The notes under the pieces were generated by a model. That model worked only from the letters and a program-made list of their open reading frames with translations, made no database searches and had not been told where the DNA came from. DNA of 64,000 nucleotides, from the NCBI GenBank assembly GCA_963575745.1, contig CAUYUJ010014206.1, forward strand, positions 186,001 to 250,000, in the 5' to 3' direction. Positions 56,001-64,000 of the stretch are shown here, in pieces. Each line of letters opens with the position of its first letter. Within the stretch, counting starts at the first letter, position 1. Origin of the DNA: Prorocentrum cordatum (taxonomy: Eukaryota; Sar; Dinophyceae; Prorocentrales; Prorocentraceae). Both the position numbers and the translations under genes were made by a program.

Positions 56001-57453
56001 GAGAATTATGATGGCGGACGATCATGGCCCTCACTTGCCCCCGCTTGTGAGTAAGCTATGTTGGTCTCGAGGGCGCGCGTTCATCCCGCGCGGGGGCGGC
56101 GCAACCCCAATGCTCCAAACAGTGGGCACACATTTGAATCAACACGCAAAGCGCGAGTACATGAAGAGAGAAGGAGCGGCGCTGCTGAGGGCCATGAGGC
56201 TCGGCCAGTGCGCCCCACAGCTGGGCGAGTTAGAATGCCTTGGCATGATGGTGGAAGCGATGTCCCACATGGGTCTTCACTTGGCTGCGGCAGAGGGGCG
56301 CTGGGAAAGAGGTTTCAAGGCAAACCTGCGGGATGCGGACTTGGACGCGCGCATGTGCAAGGAGGCAGGCCATTTCTGGAGAAAGTTGGGGATGCGCGAG
56401 AGGTCGCCGCCGCAGTAGCGGAGGTCGAAGAAGAGGTGCAGGCGGGCCGCTTGAGATGGACCTACAAAGACATCATGCGATTGGTCCTCCCGCACCCTCG
56501 ACGCGGCCAGTGCGACGCCGTGTTCGCAAACCTTGGAGACGACGCGGCTCTGGGCGAGGGCGACAAGATTTGGCGTGGCATGGAGGGGGCGGAAGACGCT
56601 GCCGAGGGCCTCCGCAGCAGCGGGGGCACTGAGGGCGGCAATTCCGACGACGCCCTCGACGGAGATCCAGATGATGGGAGCGAGGGCGACGACGGGTGGA
56701 GCGCCGCTGGCGAGTTTGACAACGGGCGGGCCAGTCCAAGCCTCAACGCAGCAGCGGCGGGGGGGGGGGGGCGCGCTGGAGGCGCCGCCTGGCCTGTCGA
56801 CGTCTCGCATGGAAACCGCGGAGCAGACGTCTGACATGATGAGAACGCATTCGTCGATCGCTGAGGAGTTGCGCAGCTGGGGCGACATCGCGGGGGCCAC
56901 GTTCATGGAGACGCAATTGCGGAAAGAACGGAGGCGAGTGCGCGAACTGTCGAAGGAAGTTCCCGGGGTTCAGCGGGCCCTCGCAGCATGCGAGGACGCC
57001 CGCGAGGCGACGCTCAGAAATGAGAAACGACAGCGGGATGTCGAGGCGCGCCGCAGAGAAGAGCTAACCCGCCTGGGGGGCGACGTAAAGAAAGCGCGCA
57101 AGCTGCTGAGGACACAGCAAGCCAAACTCTTAAACGCAGAGGCAGCCATAGACATCAAACACATGATGAAACATGTCGGGTTATCCGAGCTGGGCGCGGG
57201 CCTTCGCAGCTGCGGAGGCGCGGCGGGTCGAACGTCGAGGTTCGACGCGCTGAATCGCCTGGCGGGGTTGGGTTCTGGGCTTTCTGCAGCTCAGCGGTCA
57301 GATTTTGAATGGTTTCGGCGGGAATGGGGCGCCGCTGGCATGGGGGACTTCGGTGGAAAGTGGCCTGAGACGTTTGCCGCGCGGTTGCAGAACGTGATAG
57401 ACGAGTACTTGGGAGGCAACCCGAGAGCTTTCAGCGTGTTTATGCACAGTTAG
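53081..57453 (+). CDS. OTU-like protease plus DDE-transposase-like protein with coiled-coil C-terminus
   Basis: ATG 53081 is followed at once by a hairpin, a Cys/His cluster (CHYEYGGRICKKIHLC) and 28-aa repeats. Then LTKMSRSIRGTRGGRREWMG and VRVYAWEGRSRVDL. After a shift near 54040-54072 comes VVSTVADGGCGLDCMLRMAQ with the OTU-type D-G-x-C (Cys codon 54222). A 175-nt intron (54294-54468) joins this to EIADYIVERVRLAWFLDVMA. The core has NFDQSLFNHNETG (Asp 55627), RIMMADDHGPHLPPLVSKLC (Asp 56017, 56020) and MLQTVGTHLNQHAKREYMK, where Gly (56125) sits where an acidic residue would be expected. Shifts near 56380-56400 and at the G run 56758-56770 lead to a coiled coil and RFDALNRLAGLGSGLSAAQR, NVIDEYLGGNPRAFSVFMHS. 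Probable role: transposase of the element. Start, exons and shifts need RNA evidence. Confidence 0.62.
53315..53590 (+). repeat. 84-bp (28-aa) tandem repeats with embedded hairpins
   Basis: Units start near 53315, 53399 and 53483 (GTGGCCCCTxCTGAAGTGGC), encoding A-E-A-x-V-x-P-x-E-V-A-A-E-P-x-V-G with GPAAAG at the hairpin. Hairpins of successive units have loops AGCT, AGCA and a decayed copy, all in the same frame. Confidence 0.88.
54294..54468 (+). other. Probable 175-nt GA-AG intron with introner-like ends
   Basis: Exon frames on both sides are in phase 0 (CAG before, GAA after) and the joined protein reads naturally across (ELRQ-EIADYIVERV). The insert starts GACAG and ends CTGTCAG, so its ends are inverted repeats. 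CAGGA is directly repeated at both junctions (54291-54295, 54466-54470). The interior is pyrimidine-rich. Dinoflagellates use non-GT donors, and introners carry such direct and inverted repeats. Confidence 0.65.
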
Positions 57454-57806
57454 ACGCGACGCCGTCTGTCTGGCCCCCTGGCGCTTGCGCTTCCTGCAGC
57501 CGGGGGCCTCTGAGAGGCGCGGCCCGCCGCAGCAGCGGTGAGGCGCGGGGTGTGAGTTTGGGCAGCAGCCGCTGCTCTTCCACCTGGCTGCGACTGAGGT
57601 GCCGCGCGCGCGGACGTAGCGCAGGCCCCATGCAGAAGAAGCAGGGGGGAGGGGGGGCGGGGGAGGAGGTGAGAGGAGGGGGAGAGCAGGCAGGGGGAGA
57701 AAGCCACGCGGGCGTTGATCACTCCGCCCCTCCTCCTGCCCGCCCCCCCTCCTTCTCCCTGATCACCCTCCTGGTCATTGTCTCATTCCTCCCTCCTCCG
57801 CGTCCG

Positions 57807-57886
<80 letters not shown>

Positions 57887-57960
57887 CTTTCTCGTTATCA
57901 TCGTCCGTCTCTCTCTCTCTCTCCTCTCTCTCTTCTCTCTTTCTCTCTTGTTTTTTTTTT

Positions 57961-58006
<46 letters not shown>

Positions 58007-58017
58007 TCTCGCAATCT

Positions 58018-58060
<43 letters not shown>

Positions 58061-58085
58061 TATTTCTTATTTATGTTTCTCTCTC

Positions 58086-58151
<66 letters not shown>

Positions 58152-58155
58152 CTCT

Positions 58156-58187
<32 letters not shown>

Positions 58188-58317
58188 GCCCGCCCTTTCC
58201 TTCCCTATCCGCCCCGCCCTCCTCCTCTTCGCCCCGCCCCCCTCCTCCCACCGCCGTTTCGGCCCCAGGAGTCCGGCTCTCACGGCCGCCCCCCCAGCAG
58301 CGCGGGGGCAGCGAGTG
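57454..58317. repeat. Spacer with hairpin and long (CT)n arrays
   Basis: A hairpin at 57525-57540 lies 72 nt after the previous stop. 57810-58190 is mostly (CT)n, broken by short T-rich pieces. Leu-Ser ORFs over it are artefacts. 58289-58308 is a decayed hairpin copy. Confidence 0.88.
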
Positions 58318-59803
58318 ATGGCCGCGGCCAGCAGCAGCAGCACAGGCCGATTGGGCCCCGCAGCAGCGGGGCTGCAGGACCGACTGTCGGCAGCGTTTAC
58401 AGCGCGGAGCGGAAAGGTTTGGCGAGCGAAGGGCGCTCTGGCTTGTGGGCCAGAGGGCGCCCCCGCAGCAGCGGGGGCTGCGCCGTCTGGCGTTTCAAGC
58501 TCAGCAGCGGCGGCGGACTCGGACGACGAGGCGCGATCAGAAGTTTCTACGATGCGCACCCGCCCAGGCGACTCGGCGGTGGATCCGACCGATGACGAGG
58601 AGCCTCAGGAAGAGCGGCGCGATCAGCCGGCCTTTGGGGGCTGCGCGCCGCCCGACGACGTCCAGCGGCGCAGGTCGGTTCACCGCGATGCCGTCCCGCT
58701 CCAGCTCTTCTGCGAGCGTAAAGCGGCCCAAGTGAACACGCAGCGGAACGACAACGTGGGCAACCTTTCCGTCCTGTTCGGGAACTGGGGCCCCATGCCG
58801 AGCGAGACCAACAACGCGGACCAGCGGCGGAGAATTGAGTTGCAGCTGCGGCGTTGCCCTGCTCTCCTGGCGTGCTTTGAGGAATGCGAGGCGCCGATGG
58901 AGGCAATCCTACAGCGGCCAGGAAACCACCGCCGCTGAAGGCGGACGCCCCCGCAGCAGCGGGGGCGTCAGCAGCGGGGGGCCGAAGCAGCAGCAGCGGT
59001 GGGCCTTTTGTCGCCCCCGCAGCAGCGACGGCGACAGCAACAGGGAGTCGCGCTGCGAGTGTTGGCGATTGCCAACAGCTCCAGAATCGACCAGAGCACG
59101 AATACTTGACCCTGCGCGGGCGGGAGGACAAGTCCCTGTGCATCGCTGCGCGCGCAGGCCTGTGCCACAGAATGCGGCTGCTCCACTGGGAAAGGAGTGT
59201 CGACGGCCACTACAAAATTATAAAAGGGAACAAGATGGAAGCGTACTCGAGGATCACGGTGGTCGAGGTCCACTTCGATCAAACCTACGCCCACTTCGGC
59301 TCGGAAGTGCGGGCGCGCGCGGTGCACCTCCACCGCGACACGGGGAAAGCTTCCAAAGGGCTCACAAGACGTGGTGGCCGAGGCTGGCGGCCATCTTGTC
59401 GGATAACAATGTTGACATCCTTTGTGGGGATTTCAACATGGCGCTCACACAGACGCTTCCGAGTCTTCGGGGTCTGGGCTTGCGATTGGAGACGGCAGCA
59501 GCGTACTTCTGGCGCGGGTTGGACGGCACCCCGTGCCTGGACAGCTGCGGCATCTTCGTTCTCAACAGGCCTGGCGAGTACACCCTGTGCTGGCCGCTGA
59601 GCGCCGTGCACGGCAGAGACGAGACGGGGTTGCTCTTCGCGCGCAAGTCGGTGATCGGTGAAATCGAGTACCGGAACAGGAGCAAGGCAGACGCCCGCGA
59701 GCACCTCCAGGATTTACTGACTCAGTCAGAGGAATGCCAACGCAAGATCCAAGAGAAGGAGCGTGAGAAACAGAGACGCGCCGAGGCTGACGCTAGAGGC
59801 TAG
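58318..59803 (+). CDS. EEP (endonuclease/exonuclease/phosphatase)-like protein, three frames
   Basis: ATG 58318 opens a Ser/Ala-rich start with hairpins, an acidic part, then DNVGNLSVLFGNWGPMPSET and LQLRRCPALLACFEECEAPM. A stop at 58936 is followed by a perfect 11-bp-stem hairpin. The homologous reading continues in a second frame: RPEHEYLTLRGREDKSLCIA, GNKMEAYSRITVVEVHFDQT, YAHFGSEVRARAVHLHRDTG. From about 59345 it is in the third: THKTWWPRLAAILSDNNVDI, LCGDFNMALTQTLPSLRGLG (59421-59480), CLDSCGIFVLNRPGEYTLCW, then a Lys/Glu-rich helix to TAG 59801. GDFNM and the preceding VHLH are hallmarks of the EEP nuclease fold. A DNA- or RNA-cleaving role in the element is inferred; catalytic completeness is not shown. 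Confidence 0.6.
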
Positions 59804-60870
59804 AGGGGGCCACCGTTTCTCTTGTGTTCGCGAGGGGGCCCTCTTCCGCGCGGCGCAGAAGACGTTCCCGCCGGAGACCGTGAAGGTGGATGGGGCGCTG
59901 GCACGGCGGCGCCCACTGCCCTCTCCCGTTCCAAATGCGCATGGCCAGCTCGCGTTCGCAGGGAAGGAAGCAGGAGAGGCACAAAGAGAAGAAGGACAGG
60001 CGCGCCCAGAGAGCGCAAGCAGCTGCGCTCCAGGGCGCCGCAGCAGCGGCGCCCGGCGCCGCAGCAGCGGCGCCCGAGCAGCGCGGGCCCGAGCGCCAGG
60101 CACCAGAGCAGCACCGCGAGAGGGACGAGCAAGACGAGCGCGCCCAACAGGCGTGGCGCCCACCAAGATGGGCAGACGAAGGCGCGGACGGCGACCGCGA
60201 CTGGTCCGCGGCTGGCGATGGAAGGTCGCGGCGGGGGGGTAAGAGGGAGAGGGGGAGGGTGGGTGGGTGGGGCACGGGGAGGGCAGGAGGGAGGAGAGGG
60301 AGCGACGAATAGGCTGAGTAAAACCAGGGATGACATAAGGGAATGGGTGTCGGGAAGGGAGGGGGGGGGAGTTGACAGGAAGGAGATAATTATAGAAATC
60401 TATACTTATCGCCCCCGAGGTGGCGGCAGACCCCGCAGTGGCCATCTCCGGGGCCTGCGCCGCTGGAGCCCGCGCCGCTGGAGCAGCAACCGCAGGGGGC
60501 GCCGCGGCATCGGCCGCCAGAGCCCCCGCAGCAGCGGGGGCGTCAGACGCCATGGCAGCACTCAGCAGACGTGGAGTGGCGCAGGGATGAGTGGCGCGGC
60601 AAATCGTGGGACTGGTGGCGCAGCAGGGAAGGCGAGGGGCGCGAGTGGCAACAGCAGAGCGGCGCAGCTTCCTCGGTGCAGGACCGCAGGATCGACGCCG
60701 CCTGCCGCGACATGCAAATTGCATTCGGCAGCGACCCGCGCCCCAGTGACTGGTGGAGCAGCCGCAGTGGGTGGAGTGGCGGCCAGGGGCGCTGGGAGGC
60801 CACGACCGCGACCACCTGGAGGTGGATCGACCGCCCCCCCGAGGGCAATCCTTGGGAAGAACTTAGCTGA
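59804..60870 (+). CDS. Basic, Trp/Arg-rich C-terminal region, probably continuing the EEP gene
   Basis: 59890-60235 reads SSRSQGRKQERHKEKKDRRA, then two tandem hairpins as GAAAAAPGAAAAAP, and QAWRPPRWADEGADGDRDWS. After a spacer with a GTAAG at 60240 and an AG near 60419 (possible intron) the reading resumes: WRRDEWRGKSWDWWRSREGE, DRRIDAACRDMQIAFGSDPR, PSDWWSSRSGWSGGQGRWEA, WRWIDRPPEGNPWEELS, ending TGA 60868-60870. A perfect hairpin follows 20 nt later and another at 60936. The Arg/Trp-rich composition suggests nucleic-acid binding. It has no good start of its own, which favours it being the 3' part of the preceding gene. Confidence 0.45.
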
Positions 60871-61190
60871 ACCATCGCACTGGGGCCCCCCCTCCGCAGC
60901 AGCGGAGGGAAGCCTAATCAGTCGAAGGTCGCCCACTCCGCAGCAGCGGAGGCTTTGCCACTGCGTTGTGAGCGGCGGCGAGTCGCGCGCGCCGTCGCGC
61001 TCGGCGACCGCTGCCCGAGCGGAGAAGGACAGAGAAGCAGTGCTGTCATCGGTGCTGTCTCTGCCTCCTCTCCTTCATCGTTTTCTTCTCCCTCCCCCTC
61101 CAATCGTTCATCCCGCCATCGCATTTCCCCCCTTTCTATCGTCTCCAATCGCGTCTGGAGCTCCCCTGGCAGAAGAGCACCCAGAACGAG

Positions 61191-61285
61191 CCCCTCCGTG
61201 ACAGAGGGGGCCCATCTTAGAGCCCCTCTGCCACAGAGGGGGGGTCAAAATTCAAATTATCACTCTTAATGCGGCCCGTGGATTA
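61191..61285 (-). repeat. Right terminal inverted repeat with two CCCTCTG palindromes
   Basis: CCCCTCCGTGACAGAGGGG (61191-61209) and CCCCTCTGCCACAGAGGGG (61223-61241), then AAATTATCACTCTTAATGCG (61254-61273), GCCCG and TGGATTA. In inverse orientation it matches the left end block by block, with a few extra bases between palindrome and terminus. Confidence 0.8.
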
Positions 61286-61439
61286 TAGAGGGGGGAACTG
61301 GAGGGCGCGTTCGAGGGAGGGCTCCGTGAGCTCCTGGACTTTGACCTGCGAGACTAACTCCACGAGTTGGCGCGGGAAGAAGCGCCGGCAAGGCATCTCC
61401 CGGAGCCGCGCGAAAAGGCGCGCGGGCACATCGATGAAG

Positions 61440-63075
61440 CCATTGAGAAGCTGTGGAAGGGCGCCCGGAGGGTGCTGCTTTGCGGAGGGCCACCCTGCGC
61501 CGCGCGCCGCTGATGGGCTTCCACGACATGGGCGCCGGGGCCCTGGGGACGTTCGCCAGGGCGACGAAGCGGGCGTCGCAGGTTGTCACCTTCATGTTCG
61601 GGGGCTACCAAAGTGTCCTTCGAGGCGACGCGTCGTCCTGGCCGGGCGCGCGTCGCCGCGGGCGTCGATGCACGGCTTGCGCAATGTGCGGCTTGCGCCG
61701 AGATGCGGGGTGAAGGCGGGGCGTCGCGCGAGGCGAATTTCACTCCGCAGCTAAGCAGCGCAGCCGTCCTCGGGCAGGTGCCCGGCCGCGAGGGCTTCGA
61801 CGAGCGCGCCGAGCGCCTGCGCTGCATCAGGTTCGGCGCGGGGTGCAAGGGCGCGCGCTGCAGAGCATTCTCCGCGAAGCTTGCCCAGGCCATGCGATTG
61901 CAGGAGCGCGGTGCCCAAAGTGCAAGGCGGGGCCCGGAGTTCGAGCTCGAGCTTAAGATGTCTGGCGCCAGTGGCACCAGCGGCTCAGAGTTAGCGCCCG
62001 CGTTGTCCAGGTATGTTGACCATTTGAAGATCGCTGGGCGCAAGGAGCACGTCGGCCGGCTGATAAGCCACATCGATCGCGTCCTCGGCAAAATGAAGTG
62101 CGCCTACGATGATTTTACCAATTGCGGGGTGCGCCAGAACCGCAGTGCTGGCGGCGCCGTGGCGCTCGATTTAGGCGAGTACATTGGCGCTCCGATGCCG
62201 ATCAGCGATCAGGCACGTCGACCTGGCCAAGGCTGAGGGCGCCGAGATGGCCAGAGGTCAGCTTCCAGATATGTTTGTCTCCTTCCTGGAAGCGGCGGCC
62301 TGCGCCCTGCTCGCCCAGCATCGCGTCGCAGTGCGCGCCGTCGCCCTGCGGAGAGCTAAGCACAAGCTGATCATCCGACGCGCGACGCAGCTCACCCCAT
62401 AGGTCTGGCCACGCAGATGATCAAGGCGCGCAGCAAGTTCCCCGACATGGAGTGCGCCGGGCGATTCAGCGCACACAGCGACGTGTCCTTCAAGAGGGAG
62501 GAGGAGACAGGGCACGGCATGAGAGTAGCAGTAGACGCGCGTCTTGGCAAGCGTCGCCGCGCCGGCAAACAGGCGCGATAGTTGCTGGACGCAGTGAGCC
62601 GATCGCTTTTGCCTGCGTGCAGGTCCTCCTTCGGCTCAGGGCTGCTCGCTGCTTGCGTCGCAGCCGTCGGACTGCTGGCGCGCCCCCTCGCGCCGCCCGG
62701 GACGTTGCGCGATCCTGCTTCTGCTGAACAGATCAGGAGGCCGACGGGGGGGGGTTGCGCGATTCTGCTGACCTCGTCATTGACGGCGCGCCCGTCTTCA
62801 GCGCCCTCCTCATTGGCCCGGCGCGGCCGCCCTCCGAGAAGAGCACGGCGGGCCATGGGCCCGCTGCGCACAGGGCTTGCCGATGACCTCTGTCTTGCGC
62901 GATGCGCGGGGCATGCGGGCCGACCCCGTGACCGATGGCAGCGCGGGGGAAGGGGGGGTCGTCCTCAGCGCGATGGGCGGCCAGATCATCTATGACCGTG
63001 ACACGGTAAAGTTTAGCGACGAGAAGGGGAAGAATACCGCCGCGACTTCCCAGCGCAGTTCCCCCACCCAACAGT
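61440..63075 (+). pseudogene. Ty1/copia-type RT and RNase H, decayed
   Basis: ALMGFHDMG-like text at 61500-61540 and ASQVVTFMFGGYQSVL near 61575-61620 precede GQVPGREGFDERAERLRCIR near 61770-61830. The RT palm/thumb is seen in LSRYVDHLKIAGRKEHVGRL (62005-62065), where the second Asp of YVDD is His, then ISHIDRVLGKMKCAYDDFTN and ALDLGEYIGAPMPISD. RNase H pieces in other frames: CAGRFSAHSDVSFKREEETG (62455-62515) and VLRDARGMRADPVTDGSAGE (62887-62946). The YVDDL..AG, LGxYI and SDAAF-type blocks are those of copia elements. Several stops and shifts; no LTRs identified. Confidence 0.68.
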
Positions 63076-63740
63076 GAAGAGACGACTCCTGTGACTGCGT
63101 TGCAAAGCCGACCTCCGCATCGTCAAGTTTGCGGGGGTCGGCGGCGAGAGCAGTGCGGAGGTCGAGCACGCGGGTGATTGGTGCTCCAGCTGACTGCGTC
63201 AATTGAGCAGCCGCGGGCAGTTGCCTGTGCCCCGCCAATAACGTTCCGCTTGCAGTAGGCATTCTTGCATGCAGATGGCGGTTAGCAGATTCCTCTCTCG
63301 ACGCATGAAGGCGGCGGGGGCTTGGTCAGTTGAGCGCCCCAACAATATTATACGCAGCGGTTTCGCCGCGGCTTCCTGTGCGGCTTCTGCATGGGAAACC
63401 AGCCAGGGAATGACGGGCCGACTTGAGCACCAGACCCGAACGGTATCAGCTCAGCCCGTTTCGCCCTTTCCTTGCCTGTCCTTGCCGCGGCCATTTGACG
63501 CATCGACCCTAGCGTGCCAGCTTCTTGACGCGCTACTCGCCGCTTTCATCCGCTGCCAAGGACATCGCAACGTTGTTTCATCCAAATTTCAAATCGGAGA
63601 CACCCACGAATGCCAGAGGTTTTGCAACCGCCCTTCGCAAGGGCACGGGGGGCTCCACGGATCGTTTCAAGCAAGGGTGGGCTTTGGTGGGCAGCGTCGC
63701 CGCGTGTTGGTTCCGCTTTTCATGCTCCTCACTTGCCTTC
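63076..63740. other. No assignable gene
   Basis: Moderately GC-rich sequence with short ORFs only; no repeat or motif stands out. Confidence 0.45.
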
Positions 63741-63762
63741 TCCGTGTCCATTTTGGCACGAT
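63741..63762 (+). other. Possible degenerate spliced leader
   Basis: TCCGTGTCCATTTTGGCACG plus AT matches DinoSL at 17 of 22 positions, including TCCGT and CCATTTTGGC. It ends at the ATG of the next ORF. A chance match is possible at this level. Confidence 0.4.
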
Positions 63763-64000
63763 GCCCGAGCGGCTGCGATCCAGATGTCCCGAGTCCATGT
63801 CGACCTCGCATAGTCCCGCGGGCGATGCCGCCCTGGCGCTGCTGTTGGTCGGCACGGCGGCCATGGGCTTGCTGCCCCTCATTGGCGCCCGCGACGCGCT
63901 TGCGATGGTGTCCGCGGGCTCCGTCGTGCACGGGGTCTACGCGCTCCTCCTGCCAGGCCGCATGGTGTACCGCCTTCAGCCTAAGGTCTCCGCCCGATCG
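63761..64000 (+). CDS. 5' part of a membrane-protein-like ORF, runs off the window
   Basis: ATG 63761 starts MPERLRSRCPESMSTSHSPA and stays open for 80 codons to the window end. Residues about 22-42 (DAALALLLVGTAAMGLLPLI) and about 49-67 (MVSAGSVVHGVYALLLPG) are hydrophobic and could be membrane segments separated by a short polar loop. Third-position G/C is strong, as in other dinoflagellate coding sequence. No family recognised from this fragment. It directly follows the spliced-leader-like stretch, so it may be a retroposed gene. The minus-strand ORF over the same bases is Arg/His/Gln-rich and looks like a shadow. Confidence 0.5.
   Translation, partial: MPERLRSRCPESMSTSHSPAGDAALALLLVGTAAMGLLPLIGARDALAMVSAGSVVHGVYALLLPGRMVYRLQPKVSARS

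Noticed and set aside
63578-63931. Minus-strand 117-aa ORF
   Set aside because: Composition is Arg/His/Gln-rich and typical of the antisense of GC-rich coding; the plus-strand frame with hydrophobic segments is the better candidate.

Overview
The window is nuclear DNA of a dinoflagellate. The strongest evidence is an exact genomic copy of the 22-nt dinoflagellate spliced leader (DinoSL) at 3387-3408, plus a degenerate copy at 44338-44361 placed 60 nt upstream of an intronless ORF. This is what reinserted trans-spliced mRNAs leave behind. High GC content, non-GT introns, layers of retroelement debris and many simple repeats agree. The genus cannot be fixed from sequence alone; the GC would suit a Prorocentrum-like genome.

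Layout. 1-3.1 kb: 3' end of a LINE reverse transcriptase (RT) interrupted by a GC-rich intact ORF, followed by a 213-bp tandem duplication. 3.4-5.8 kb: exact SL followed by a second, decayed LINE RT. 7.08-19.17 kb: a ~12.1-kb Ty3/gypsy LTR retrotransposon with both LTRs, gag, RT, RNase H, a methyltransferase-like module and integrase; the integrase is split by a small element with terminal inverted repeats (TIRs). 22.3-23.0 and 30.9-31.6 kb: two inverted copies of one dispersed repeat. 23.5-29.7 kb: a third LINE (endonuclease plus RT), itself interrupted. 31.6-35.2 kb: GC-rich ORFs of unknown nature.

35.26-61.29 kb: the most interesting region. It is bounded by inverted termini and looks like a ~26-kb DNA transposon. 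Its plus-strand genes are: two unknown proteins (A, B), two more (J, K), a long protein with an OTU-like cysteine protease motif, a DDE-transposase-like core and a coiled-coil tail, and a protein with an endonuclease/exonuclease/phosphatase (EEP) fold and a W/R-rich tail. About 35 short hairpins with an AGCA loop are scattered through these genes. The stem sequences differ from copy to copy but stay self-complementary, and the hairpins are read in all three frames. They are absent from the nested 39.79-49.48 kb block, which has its own inverted ends and minus-strand genes.

61.4-63.1 kb: a decayed Ty1/copia RT-RNase H. 63.76 kb to the end: the start of a membrane-protein-like ORF just after an SL-like sequence.

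Most reading-frame breaks fall in decayed elements, but several in the 26-kb element coincide with long G runs and may be sequence errors. There is a 100-N assembly gap at 37814-37913. Family assignments rest on motifs and remembered family patterns; no database search was run.
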